Assembly (NCBI GenBank): GCA_965262455.1
Contig: CBDHFH010000003.1
Coordinates: 248,001 to 312,000, forward strand
Length of the DNA stretch: 64,000 nt
Reading direction: 5' to 3'
Source of the DNA: UBA1858 sp965262455
GTDB taxonomy: Bacteria; Pseudomonadota; Gammaproteobacteria; UBA4575
Shown: positions 17,386-26,428 of the stretch, piece after piece
How the letters are laid out: each line of letters begins with the position of its first letter
Numbering within the stretch: the stretch's first letter is position 1
The notes under the pieces: generated by a model
Database searches by the model: none
The model's input: only the letters and a program-made list of their open reading frames with translations
Told to the model about the DNA's origin: nothing
Position numbers and translations under genes: made by a program

Positions 17386-18033
17386 TTACTGGTCACATTT
17401 ACACTCGCATTCACTCTCTTTTGCCTGCACAGCTGTACCTGAATTGACATTTTCCAAACGCTGAATTCGCTCCTCTAATTCCTGCATGCGCTGCTGTTGA
17501 ACAGCTGCCTCAGCAACAGTTATATCTCTCGCTGTCGCCACTTGTTTTACATCTAGGCCTTCGATTCCAGCTTTAATGATTTTACGCGCTTCTTTGGTTT
17601 TAGACACGTTGGGGGTTAATGCATTGCGGCTATCCATTATTTCATAACTATTGTAATTCCCTGAGGACTTTGTTTCAGTCACCAACCTCACCATGGGTGA
17701 ATTACCGGATACTTGCGTTGATGCCAGTTGCGAGTAATCTTCACTATGTAACACTTCAAATGTACTTTGCCTGCGGCTCCAAGAAATAACAGAAAAGCCA
17801 TTTTCAGTGAAAACGATATGCCCTTTCTCTCTTTTATTTCCACCACCTGAAAATAATCCATGCCCTTTTTTATTAGGATAAAAATAAACATTACTGGAAA
17901 GCACCACTGACTCGTTGTCATCAATCACGCCACTGGCTCGCACCTTTTCAAAAAATTCCTCATCATGTTCCGCCTGCGCATAGGCAAACAAACAAATACA
18001 TAGCGTAAAAATAACAATGACAAAATGTTTCAT
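17386..18033 (-). CDS. uncharacterised exported protein with C-terminal coiled coil and Cys tail
   Basis: I do not recognise this 215-residue protein. It has a signal peptide (hydrophobic to about residue 20, probable cleavage after AYAQA), a central beta-rich region (about 40-120), a helical stretch at about 145-200 with heptad-like QQQRMQELEERIQRLENV, and ends CECKCDQ. No lipobox is present. It is predicted periplasmic and perhaps oligomeric through the coiled coil, with the terminal cysteines as possible metal or disulfide ligands. It is convergent with the SPOR gene and divergent from nadA. Confidence 0.65.
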   Translation of the reverse strand: MKHFVIVIFTLCICLFAYAQAEHDEEFFEKVRASGVIDDNESVVLSSNVYFYPNKKGHGLFSGGGNKREKGHIVFTENGFSVISWSRRQSTFEVLHSEDYSQLASTQVSGNSPMVRLVTETKSSGNYNSYEIMDSRNALTPNVSKTKEARKIIKAGIEGLDVKQVATARDITVAEAAVQQQRMQELEERIQRLENVNSGTAVQAKESECECKCDQ

Positions 18034-18079
18034 GACCCTTCTCTTTAATTGTTGTTAGTTTAGTTTTTTATAGGTGAAT

Positions 18080-18085
18080 ATTATA
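18080..18085 (-). promoter_or_regulatory. candidate -10 box of the exported protein gene
   Basis: Consensus TATAAT on the minus strand, 47 bp upstream of the ATG at 18033. The -35 region (TGCCTA at 17-bp spacing) is poor. Confidence 0.3.
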
Positions 18086-18208
18086 AAACAAAGGCAGCGT
18101 GATAGGCATGAGTATCATGAACACACAAAACAACAGGTCTTGTGCATAGCTATTATTTTGTTAGGCATACAGCAACTATCTCATATGGGAGATTTAATTC
18201 ACACAATT

Positions 18209-18225
18209 TGCACCAATATAGTGCG
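18209..18225. promoter_or_regulatory. NtrC-like palindrome upstream of nadA
   Basis: GCAC-N7-GTGC (18210-18213 and 18221-18224), the core of the NtrC consensus TGCACC-N5-GGTGCA. Its left 13 bases, TGCACCAATATAG, recur exactly at 27327-27339 in the torF-glnK-amtB control region. No sigma-54 promoter is visible on either side, so activation from this site is unproven. Confidence 0.4.
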
Positions 18226-18308
18226 TATGAACGTATTATCTCTCTGCTCATAAGCATTGATGTATTATATTCATCAATAGAATCAACGCCTTGTTAACCT
18301 CAAACACT

Positions 18309-19340
18309 ATGCCTCTAGAAAATTATCCTGTTACATCTGAGATTCAAGCCCAGATACCGCGATTTAATGATTTGCAGCGCGCGGAACTCATCACGCGTAT
18401 CAAAGAACTGTTGATAGAACAAAATGCAGTATTGGTTGCTCACTACTATACGCATGAAGATTTGCAGGAAATTGCTGAAGATACCGGTGGCACGGTGGCA
18501 GATTCGCTAGAAATGGCACGCTTCGGCAATGAACACCCAGCCTCAACGTTGATTGTTGCTGGCGTAAAATTTATGGGCGAAACAGCAAAAATACTCACCC
18601 CAGAAAAACGCGTATTAATGCCGACACTAGAAGCGACTTGCTCACTGGATTTAAGTTGCCCTGCAGATGAATTCAATGAACTCTGCAACCAACATCCAGA
18701 TAGAACCTCCGTTGTCTATGCCAATACAAGTGCTGCGGTGAAAGCACGTGCTGACTGGGTTGTCACTTCAAGTATTGCGGTGCCTTTAATTTCACATCTA
18801 ATGGATCAAGGTGAAAAGATTTTATGGGCACCAGATAAGCACTTGGGAAGGTATTTAGAACGCGTCACAGGTGCCGATATGCTGCTTTGGGAAGGAGCAT
18901 GTATCGTCCATGAAGAATTCAAGGCACGCGCACTGGGTGATTTGATTGATCAATACCCAGATGCGGGCGTATTGGTGCACCCAGAATCGCCACAGGACGT
19001 CATCGAAATGGCCGATGTCGTCGGCTCAACCAGCGCTCTGATCAATGCAGCTCAGACACTTGAGCACAAATCGTTTATTGTAGCTACAGACAACCGCATC
19101 TTTTACAAAATGAAGCAAATGGCCCCCGATAAAACCTTTATTGAGGCGCCCACTGCTGGCGAAGGGGCTACTTGTAAGAGCTGTGCGCATTGCCCATGGA
19201 TGGCTATGAATGGATTACATAATCTATTACATGTATTAGAAACTGGTAAAAATGAAATATTTGTTGACGAAGATATTCGCAAAGCCGCATTTCAATCGAC
19301 AATGCGTATGCTGGAGTTTGCCAAAAACTACAAAACTTAG
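18309..19340 (+). CDS. nadA: quinolinate synthase
   Basis: [4Fe-4S] enzyme that condenses iminoaspartate with dihydroxyacetone phosphate to quinolinate in NAD synthesis. The segment VAHYYTHEDLQEIAEDTGG is diagnostic; the three cluster cysteines are in LEATCSLDLSCPADE, in WEGACIVHEEF, and in the C-terminal CKSCAHCPWMAMN block. The frame opens at a TTG (18291), but ATG 18309 gives the usual N-terminus (343 residues). nadB and nadC are not in the window. An NtrC-like palindrome lies about 85 bp upstream. Confidence 0.96.
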   Translation: MPLENYPVTSEIQAQIPRFNDLQRAELITRIKELLIEQNAVLVAHYYTHEDLQEIAEDTGGTVADSLEMARFGNEHPASTLIVAGVKFMGETAKILTPEKRVLMPTLEATCSLDLSCPADEFNELCNQHPDRTSVVYANTSAAVKARADWVVTSSIAVPLISHLMDQGEKILWAPDKHLGRYLERVTGADMLLWEGACIVHEEFKARALGDLIDQYPDAGVLVHPESPQDVIEMADVVGSTSALINAAQTLEHKSFIVATDNRIFYKMKQMAPDKTFIEAPTAGEGATCKSCAHCPWMAMNGLHNLLHVLETGKNEIFVDEDIRKAAFQSTMRMLEFAKNYKT

Positions 19341-19400
19341 TGCTTCTTGGAAACGTCGCTTGCTAGCAAGCAATCATTTCATCAGACAGTGGAACCTGTC

Positions 19401-20600
19401 ATGACAGCCGCTAACGCATCCACTATCGTGAGCGAAAAACAGCCCCTCACTCTGCAACAGTTTATCGGTTTAATTAAAAAACTGTCGCCAGCAAAAATCG
19501 CACAATTACCTCTCGATATTATTCCAACGAATATTCCTGCGGACGTTGCTGAACAGGCACCTCCCGCTTCACGTGCAGCGATTGAAGATCTATTAATGAC
19601 TATTAACTCTGCACATTTGAAAAAACGTATTGCTGATGTTGAAAACTATGGCGAAGACATTGTCAGCGCAATGGATAAAGCCAAAACAAGCTGCACATCA
19701 AACACACTGCGGGTATTTAAAAACAAAATACTTACATTGATAGAGTTGTTGCAGGTGGCAAAAAAAGAAGAAAAAAATATCCCTGAACAAAACTTAGTTA
19801 ACCAGCTCTCTGCAATCAACAATTTATTAATTGATGTGCGCAGTGAAAGTTTCTCAATGTCAACCACGTTAGATGTACTTTGTTCTGTTACACCTAACTC
19901 GGAACAAGACAAACAAAGATTTGATTCACTGATTGAACGAGTAAAAACTGCAGTCACTGTGACCGAAAATACACTCGGCGAATATTACATCCTGCGTTTA
20001 AAATTGTTATCCAAGGTTATTTCAGAAAAAAAGAAAGATATTGAAGCAAACGAAACATTAACTGCGGAAAATAAAAAAGAACTAGCAGTACTGCGAGAAG
20101 AGTTAGAAAAAACCAAAGGGTTATGGAATCGAACCATTAAACGTAAATCTACTTTACAAGAAGAAGAAATTGTACAAAACAGAATTCAAGAGTTAATTAA
20201 CGAAATAAATCAGAAAGAAATCGTTATTTCAGAGAATGATCTAATCTTGTGGTTAGACACCATTGTTGATGCTAGCTTAAATGAGCGCTCACAAGCTCGC
20301 GTGTCTAAATCACTGCGCACAGCGCGTATTTCTCTGTATTATTTGCTTAACCGTTTCTGCAAAGGGCAAGAAGAGTCTGCCATACAAATCGCGCAAAATC
20401 CTTTCATTCAGGTCGATCCTGAGCAAGCAATACGCTATATGCTTATGTCAGAACAGTTTATATTAGATTATTTCAGCAAGAAGAAAAATGAAAAAACTGC
20501 CTGGTTGAGTGGTGCTGCAGAAAATAAAATCGCCGAACTGGACAATTTACAAAAAGAAATACTGGCTGAGTTAAAACGCGCAACTCGCGGTATATTATAA
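19401..20600 (+). CDS. uncharacterised helical/coiled-coil protein
   Basis: A protein of about 399 residues that I do not recognise. No signal peptide or membrane segment is seen, so it is likely cytoplasmic. It is strongly helical, with a long Lys/Glu-rich segment (roughly residues 210-280 of the ATG form) that looks like a coiled coil, flanked by more hydrophobic helices. The frame opens at a TTG at 19347, only 6 bases after the nadA stop; ATG at 19401 is preferred. Neither start has a strong ribosome site. It is convergent with ycgL. Confidence 0.6.
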   Translation: MTAANASTIVSEKQPLTLQQFIGLIKKLSPAKIAQLPLDIIPTNIPADVAEQAPPASRAAIEDLLMTINSAHLKKRIADVENYGEDIVSAMDKAKTSCTSNTLRVFKNKILTLIELLQVAKKEEKNIPEQNLVNQLSAINNLLIDVRSESFSMSTTLDVLCSVTPNSEQDKQRFDSLIERVKTAVTVTENTLGEYYILRLKLLSKVISEKKKDIEANETLTAENKKELAVLREELEKTKGLWNRTIKRKSTLQEEEIVQNRIQELINEINQKEIVISENDLILWLDTIVDASLNERSQARVSKSLRTARISLYYLLNRFCKGQEESAIQIAQNPFIQVDPEQAIRYMLMSEQFILDYFSKKKNEKTAWLSGAAENKIAELDNLQKEILAELKRATRGIL

Positions 20601-20614
20601 GATAGTCACTCACA

Positions 20615-20860
20615 CTAAACTTCAATGTGTTGCTCACGCGGAAGTTGCAAATAAAATTCATCTTCCAGCAAACGTTTTTTTACTTCGTCTAGGTTGGCGT
20701 TTTCCAGGCGTTGAATATTATCCAAATCAAGCTGCATAACAAAATCTAAGCGCCCTAATAATTTATCCAGGCCCTCGGGCAACATGTTTAATTTCTCTTT
20801 ATTTGGCAAATACAAATAAGTATCTAGCTTCTTATTGCTACGGTAGATGTAACACAGCAT
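20615..20860 (-). CDS. ycgL: YcgL domain-containing protein
   Basis: An 81-residue member of the YcgL family (alpha/beta fold of unknown function). The N-terminus MLCYIYRSNKKLDTYLYL and the C-terminal YLQLPRE block match the family closely. It starts 2 bases after the stop of the upstream membrane-protein gene, so the two are cotranscribed. In Pseudomonas and E. coli the gene often sits near rnd or the min genes; that context is not conserved here. Confidence 0.88.
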   Translation of the reverse strand: MLCYIYRSNKKLDTYLYLPNKEKLNMLPEGLDKLLGRLDFVMQLDLDNIQRLENANLDEVKKRLLEDEFYLQLPREQHIEV

Positions 20861-20862
20861 GT

Positions 20863-21810
20863 TTACTGTCCCAAGGGGTTCTCTACTGACTTTGAGTCAT
20901 CCACCATAGTGTCAATTTTTTCTAACACTTCCTCTGTGGCTGGCTCTGCAGGCAATACTTCTTGCTCTCTAATTTCTGGGCGTATTTCCTCAAGCTGTAC
21001 TTCGGCTTCTTTAATCGTTGTTGATGGTTGGCCAGCTTGTTGCACTGATTGTGGCGAAGTATCTACGTTTGTTTCCAGATTTTGTGCGGCTTCCTCTACT
21101 TGCTCTTCAATGTCGGGTTTAGGCAGATCTTCCCCTGCCTCCAATCTCACGAACATTTCTGCAATGTCATTATTATTGTAACTCAGCCCCAGAACACCAC
21201 CATTTACTAGCGATTCAACTAACACTGAATCATCTCGTATATTGGTCAAGCGTCCTTCTATAATTTCGCCATCGGTTAGTTTTAAACGAATCCTTTTATT
21301 CATGGCATAGGCACGCTCACTATCGTTTAGGCGTTGATAACGTGCTGCTGTGGCCCTCGGGTTGGTGAGATTGACTGCCTCTGGCGCCAGTTCTTTTGTC
21401 TCCAAGTCCTCATACTCACTGCCAGTGAGTAACGGGTCATAATTCTCTTCCACCGCTTGCGCGGCTGCATCCGCTTGCTCTTGATTCGGTAACGGCTGCT
21501 CCTCTCTCGGCGGCGCGATATTTTCTTCCAGCACTTGAACAACTTCGTTGTCAGCCAAGAACGGTAAATGTGTCAGTGCTCCCCCGGCAATACTGACAGT
21601 GAGGGTCAATATTCCCAAAATGAGCACATACACTGCTTTACGCACACTGAGTGCAGACCAGCTCATAACAGCATGGATGACCAGCGGTACCAAAAATAAT
21701 AAGCCTGCCAGCCCCCATAACTTGCGTTGCTTAAACGAGTCCCAAAACAGCATCAGAATGGCTGAAAATACAAGCACGACGCCCAACCAAAATAAGCCTA
21801 TTGCCAACAT
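20863..21810 (-). CDS. uncharacterised membrane protein with Sm-like beta domain and acidic tail
   Basis: I do not recognise this 315-residue protein as a named family. Three hydrophobic segments are visible (about 3-24, 33-52 and 58-80), then a Pro/Gln/Glu-rich linker. Around residues 172-220 lies a compact beta region (LTDGEIIEGRLTNIRDDSVLVES) of the sort seen in SH3/Sm-like folds. The C-terminal 90 residues are acidic and probably disordered. It lies between speA and ycgL, 2-4 bases from each neighbour, so a cotranscribed unit speA-gene-ycgL is likely. Confidence 0.6.
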   Translation of the reverse strand: MLAIGLFWLGVVLVFSAILMLFWDSFKQRKLWGLAGLLFLVPLVIHAVMSWSALSVRKAVYVLILGILTLTVSIAGGALTHLPFLADNEVVQVLEENIAPPREEQPLPNQEQADAAAQAVEENYDPLLTGSEYEDLETKELAPEAVNLTNPRATAARYQRLNDSERAYAMNKRIRLKLTDGEIIEGRLTNIRDDSVLVESLVNGGVLGLSYNNNDIAEMFVRLEAGEDLPKPDIEEQVEEAAQNLETNVDTSPQSVQQAGQPSTTIKEAEVQLEEIRPEIREQEVLPAEPATEEVLEKIDTMVDDSKSVENPLGQ

Positions 21811-21814
21811 GCTA

Positions 21815-23734
21815 TTACCTTTTTATCCTATATGACGGTCGATCAATCGAATCGAGATAAGTATACCCGTAGAGAGCATTATTTATCTCCTCAAGCATCT
21901 CTTCTGAAATGACGTTCATCGTATTCGTCGAATTAATCATATTTTTCACATTTTCAACTATTTGATCAGCTTGTAAATGTATGCTCGCTAGCAGCTCATT
22001 TACACAGTCTCCTATTTCGACCTCAGTGAACTCAAGTTGCCCATCACTACTCTGCACAACATTTACAGCGTGAGTGTCGCCAAATAAATTATGCATGTCC
22101 CCCAATACTTCTTGATACGCGCCTAATAAAAAAAATCCAACTAAATACTCCTCATGACTAGGCACATCGTGCAAGGCTAAATAATCACAAACGACATTAT
22201 CATATGCGTAGTGTGCAACAAATCCATCCGAATCACACGTCAAATCATGTAACTGTGTGAGTTTGCTTGGCCGCTCGTCCAGTCTTGATAACGGTGTAAT
22301 GGGAAAAATTTGTTCCAACCCCCACACATCCGGCAGTGACTGGAAAACAGAAAAATTACAATAATACTTATCGATAGTTAAACCAGCGTCATGCTGTGAG
22401 TGATGCTGTAATAATTCTTTGTTTTCATCACAACGCTGTAAAATTTTTTCTGCCCAGGCACGCTGTTCGAGACTCACTTTCCCTTGTAAAAAATTTTCCT
22501 GTAGAGCGACTTCAAATAGTTTTCTTTGTTTGTCTAAATCGGATTGTTTGTCACTGATCAACCCCTCAAGCGCATGACCCAAGGCAGTCAACTCCTTATT
22601 AGCGGCTAGTGTATTGCTTGGTGATGAGGCGGCACTATCATGATCTCTGGCTTTAACAACGTTGGTCATTAACATAGCATGATGAGCAGTAACCGCACGT
22701 CCATTTTCGCTAAAAACAATCGGTAATTTCAAATTATTCTGCGCACAATAGTCAGTAATTTTACTCACAATGACATCGGCGTACTGTTGGATTGTGTACG
22801 CACGTGAAAAATAACTAGTGTCATGCTGTGATGCATAATCTATGGCGAGCCCTCCGCCCACATCAAGACAGTTCAAATCAAATCCGGCCGTTGCAATTTG
22901 CCCATACACGACAAGTGCTTCTTGAAGGCCATTAGCAAACTCATCTAACTTATTAATTTGTGACCCCATATGGAAATGAATCAGCTTTAACCATGACTGA
23001 GCATTCATTTGCTTGATCCGTTCTAAGCAGTAAAGAATATCGCTTGCATCAAGACCAAATTTAGCATCTCTCCCCCCAGAGTTTTGCCAGATGCCTTGTG
23101 CGACACTATTTAGCTTAAGTCGCAACCCGAGTTTTGGTGTGAGGCCAAAATTCTCATACTCTTGTCGAATAATCTCAAGCTCAGACGGATTTTCTATCAC
23201 GATAAAAACATCCAGACCCATGCTTTGTGCATACAATGCGATACGAATATATGCACGATCCTTATAACCATTACACACCAACTTCATATGTGTATGTTTT
23301 AGCATCCCAAGTGCAACCACTAATTCTGTTTTACTGCCAACTTCAAGCCCAACGTGCTTGTTGTCACTCGCTAATATTTCCTCAACCACCGTGCGCTGCT
23401 GATTCACTTTAATCGGATAACATTGGATATGTTCAAGTGTATTACCATAAGCCCGTGCAGCATTGTTAAATGCCGCATCGATTTGCTTGACACGCGCATG
23501 CAATATCTGTGGAAATCGAATAAGCACAGGCAAAGACAAGCCTTGTTGTTTAACCATTTCACTGACTTCAATTAGATCAATGCTGGTATGTGTATCAGGT
23601 TTAGCAACTATATGGCCATCAGCATTAATATCGAAATAACCTTCACTCCATTCCTGAATACTGTAGAATTCCCGCGCGCGCGCTAAGCTCCATGCCATTT
23701 TTGTTATTGGTTTGCTTTCCGAGTGTGATGACAT
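21815..23734 (-). CDS. speA: biosynthetic arginine decarboxylase
   Basis: PLP enzyme of the alanine-racemase-fold group that converts arginine to agmatine for polyamine synthesis. The N-terminal barrel contains CYPIKVNQQ with the PLP lysine; GGGLAIDY and the specificity segment CDSDG (about 500-510) are also present. The frame is open to 23842, but the ATG at 23734 (MSSHSESKPIT) gives the usual length of 639 residues. It is divergent from speE with only 37 bp between the starts, so the promoters must overlap each other or the neighbouring coding region. Confidence 0.95.
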   Translation of the reverse strand: MSSHSESKPITKMAWSLARAREFYSIQEWSEGYFDINADGHIVAKPDTHTSIDLIEVSEMVKQQGLSLPVLIRFPQILHARVKQIDAAFNNAARAYGNTLEHIQCYPIKVNQQRTVVEEILASDNKHVGLEVGSKTELVVALGMLKHTHMKLVCNGYKDRAYIRIALYAQSMGLDVFIVIENPSELEIIRQEYENFGLTPKLGLRLKLNSVAQGIWQNSGGRDAKFGLDASDILYCLERIKQMNAQSWLKLIHFHMGSQINKLDEFANGLQEALVVYGQIATAGFDLNCLDVGGGLAIDYASQHDTSYFSRAYTIQQYADVIVSKITDYCAQNNLKLPIVFSENGRAVTAHHAMLMTNVVKARDHDSAASSPSNTLAANKELTALGHALEGLISDKQSDLDKQRKLFEVALQENFLQGKVSLEQRAWAEKILQRCDENKELLQHHSQHDAGLTIDKYYCNFSVFQSLPDVWGLEQIFPITPLSRLDERPSKLTQLHDLTCDSDGFVAHYAYDNVVCDYLALHDVPSHEEYLVGFFLLGAYQEVLGDMHNLFGDTHAVNVVQSSDGQLEFTEVEIGDCVNELLASIHLQADQIVENVKNMINSTNTMNVISEEMLEEINNALYGYTYLDSIDRPSYRIKR

Positions 23735-23771
23735 AATTATTAATATGCTTACCAGTATTTTATTTAGGTTT

Positions 23772-24635
23772 ATGACAATACAAAACACACAACAGTGGTT
23801 CACAGAAGTTGCAGATGAAGTTGGCAGCGCATTTTCACTCAAAATTAATGCTCGCGTCCATCAAGAAAAATCGCCTTTCCAAACTATCGAAATTTTTGCT
23901 ACCCAGCAATTTGGCAATTTGATGGTACTTGAGGGGTTTATTATGTTAAGCACACGCGATAATTTCATTTACCATGAAATGATGAGTCATCCGGCTTTAT
24001 TCAGCCACCCTAATCCCAAGCATGTTGTTATTGTCGGCGGGGGTGATTGTGGCACACTTCAGCAAGTCGCGAAGCATCCATGTGTAGAGAAAGTTACCCA
24101 GGTGGAAATTGACGAACGAGTCACACGTTTATCTGAGCAATTCTTCCCTGAGTTATGCACTGCCAATCATGACCCTCGAGTCAATTTCGTGTTTACAGAT
24201 GCCATCAAATGGATGCACGATTGTTCAAAGGCAAGTGTAGATATTATTATCATTGACAGCACGGACCCCATAGGCCCTGCGCAAGGACTGTTTCACAGAG
24301 AGTTCTATGGCGCGTGTTTTAATGCTTTAAGGCAAGATGGTTTGATCATTCAGCAGAGCGAATCGCCATTGGCGCATTGGGACAGTATTACAAGGCCAAT
24401 GCATCACGAGATGCAGGTAGCTAAATTTAAACAAACAAAAACACTCTTCTTCCCAGTACCTGTTTATCCAAGCGGTTGGTGGTCAGCGACAATGGCCGCT
24501 AAAGAAGACATTCATTTGGTAAGAGATAAGGATGCAAAGCAGTTGGCTTTTGACACCATGTATTACAATTACGATATTCATTTAGCCGCGTTTGCTATGC
24601 CCAACTTCATAAAGATCAAACAAGCACAGGCATAA
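23772..24635 (+). CDS. speE: spermidine synthase
   Basis: Aminopropyltransferase that transfers the propylamine group of decarboxylated SAM to putrescine. The Rossmann core contains VVIVGGGDCGTLQQV and the catalytic DSTDPIGPAQGLF segment. The frame is open from 23712, but ATG 23772 gives the standard N-terminus (MTIQNTQQWFTE, 287 residues) with AGG just upstream. speA lies divergently next to it. The intermediate steps (agmatinase or agmatine deiminase) and speD are not in the window. Confidence 0.94.
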   Translation: MTIQNTQQWFTEVADEVGSAFSLKINARVHQEKSPFQTIEIFATQQFGNLMVLEGFIMLSTRDNFIYHEMMSHPALFSHPNPKHVVIVGGGDCGTLQQVAKHPCVEKVTQVEIDERVTRLSEQFFPELCTANHDPRVNFVFTDAIKWMHDCSKASVDIIIIDSTDPIGPAQGLFHREFYGACFNALRQDGLIIQQSESPLAHWDSITRPMHHEMQVAKFKQTKTLFFPVPVYPSGWWSATMAAKEDIHLVRDKDAKQLAFDTMYYNYDIHLAAFAMPNFIKIKQAQA

Positions 24636-24669
24636 AAATGGCGCCCGTTGCTTTCGCAAGGGGCGCCCA
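24635..24669 (-). terminator. rho-independent terminator of amtB
   Basis: On the minus strand a GC-rich stem (GGCGCCC/GGGCGCC) encloses a perfect inner hairpin TTGC-GAAA-GCAA and is followed by ATTTTTA. It lies about 30 bp after the amtB stop and abuts the convergent speE stop. Confidence 0.85.
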
Positions 24670-24699
24670 AGGTTGGCACACTTAATACCAGGAGTTTTA

Positions 24700-25947
24700 C
24701 TACTTATTAACAAATTCTGGGTAAGCCTCCATACCGCATTCAGCGATATCGACACCTTCCATCTCGTCTTCTTCACTAACACGGATACCAATAATCATCT
24801 TAATGATGAACCAGAAGATCATTGAAACAATGAAGGTCCATGCAAAGATTACTAGGGCACCGTACAACTGAGTACCGATATTTGCATCTGAGTTTGAGAA
24901 GATAACGGCTATTAATCCCCATACGCCACATACACCGTGGACAGAAATAGCACCGACTGGATCATCAAGCTTTAACTTATCCATTGTCACAATACTGAAC
25001 ACCACAATGATGCCACCGATGGCGCCAATAATTGTTGCAAGCAAAGGTGTTGGTGTTAGCGGCTCAGCTGTGATTGATACCAGTCCAGCGAGCGCACCGT
25101 TCAATGCCATTGATAGATCCGCTTTACCAAACATTAATTTAGCTGTAACCAGAGCGGCGATCACGCCACCTGCTGCTGCTGCATTGGTGTTAACAAAGAT
25201 CAAAGCTACGGCATTAGCCTCGGCTACGTTTGAAACGATTAGTTCAGAACCACCGTTAAATCCAAACCAGCCTAACCATAAAATGAATGTACCTAAAGTC
25301 GCTAATGGCATATTCGCGCCAGGCATGGCCACGGCTTTACCGTCAGCACTGTAACGACCTTTACGAGCACCTAGCAGTATGACACCTGCCAACGCTGCAG
25401 TTGCACCACACAAGTGAACTACACCTGAGCCCGCGAAATCTAGGAAGCCAGCAGCATCTAAGAAACCACCGCCCCATTTCCAGAAACCCTGTATAGGATA
25501 AATGAACCCAGTCATCACTACTGCAAACAGTAAGAATGCCCATAGCTTCATACGCTCAGCAACTGCACCTGACACAATTGACATTGCAGTTGCAACAAAC
25601 ACAACCTGGAAGAAGAAGTCAGACAGTCCAGAGTAATATGTATCACCACCACTGGCGATCACATCCGCTGCTGAGTTATCTGAGTTACCTAAAATATCAA
25701 AGCCAAATGGCCACCATGTGCTATCAGTACCGCTGTACATGATGTTGTAACCCATTAGCATGTACATGATAGATGCTATTGAATACAAAGAAATATTTTT
25801 CGTTAAAATTTCGACAGTACTTTTTGTACGTACCAGTCCTGCTTCAAGCATGGCAAAGCCTGCTGCCATCCACATTACAAATGCGCCCATCACTAGAAAA
25901 TAAAATGTATCTAGTGCATACGCTAGTTCTATTACTTGGTTTTCCAC
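24700..25947 (-). CDS. amtB: ammonium transporter AmtB
   Basis: Inner-membrane ammonium channel of the Amt/Rh family, 415 residues and about 11 membrane segments. The conserved Asp and pore histidines are visible in LDFAGSGVVHLCG (D and H) and AISVHGVCGVWG (H). The N-terminus begins without a cleaved signal sequence. The C-terminal cytoplasmic tail, which contacts GlnK, ends ECGMEAYPEF, a typical form. It follows glnK by 31 bases and ends at a strong terminator. The unit torF-glnK-amtB appears to be driven by the sigma-54 promoter at about 27240. Confidence 0.96.
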   Translation of the reverse strand: MENQVIELAYALDTFYFLVMGAFVMWMAAGFAMLEAGLVRTKSTVEILTKNISLYSIASIMYMLMGYNIMYSGTDSTWWPFGFDILGNSDNSAADVIASGGDTYYSGLSDFFFQVVFVATAMSIVSGAVAERMKLWAFLLFAVVMTGFIYPIQGFWKWGGGFLDAAGFLDFAGSGVVHLCGATAALAGVILLGARKGRYSADGKAVAMPGANMPLATLGTFILWLGWFGFNGGSELIVSNVAEANAVALIFVNTNAAAAGGVIAALVTAKLMFGKADLSMALNGALAGLVSITAEPLTPTPLLATIIGAIGGIIVVFSIVTMDKLKLDDPVGAISVHGVCGVWGLIAVIFSNSDANIGTQLYGALVIFAWTFIVSMIFWFIIKMIIGIRVSEEDEMEGVDIAECGMEAYPEFVNK

Positions 25948-25978
25948 AATTCCCTCCTAACTAAGATAGGTGTTATTT

Positions 25979-26317
25979 TTATAGAGCCGCTGCACCAGAC
26001 TCGCCAGTTCGAATTCGAATCACTTCAGCCAATTCAGAAACAAATATTTTTCCATCGCCTATTTTTCCTGTATTTGCTGCTTTAGTGATTGCATCTAATG
26101 CTGATTGAAGCAATTCATCATCAATCGCAATTTCCAGTTTTATTTTCGGCAGGAAGTCAACAACATATTCAGCACCGCGATAAAGCTCAGTGTGACCTTT
26201 TTGACGACCAAACCCTTTTACTTCTGTTGCCGTAATACCGGTAACTCCAATTTCAGATAACGATTCTCTAACGTCATCTAACTTGAATGGTTTAATTATT
26301 GCTGTAATCAGCTTCAT
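25979..26317 (-). CDS. glnK: PII nitrogen regulatory protein GlnK
   Basis: Trimeric PII signal protein, 112 residues. MKLITAIIKPFKLDDVRESL and the T-loop with Tyr51 (in ELYRGAEY), the uridylylation site, are present; the C-terminal VIRIRTGESG segment also matches. Its position directly before amtB identifies it as the GlnK type, which blocks AmtB when nitrogen is plentiful. A long hairpin lies in the 171-bp gap upstream, between it and torF. Confidence 0.96.
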   Translation of the reverse strand: MKLITAIIKPFKLDDVRESLSEIGVTGITATEVKGFGRQKGHTELYRGAEYVVDFLPKIKLEIAIDDELLQSALDAITKAANTGKIGDGKIFVSELAEVIRIRTGESGAAAL

Positions 26318-26428
26318 TGGTTTTCTCCCACTTGTTATCTATTTATTGTCATTTCTCAAAGTTCATTTAGGGCGAATAATTTTTAAACCAATAAAAATCT
26401 GCATTCTTCCTTAACGTTCCCTGCAAAT

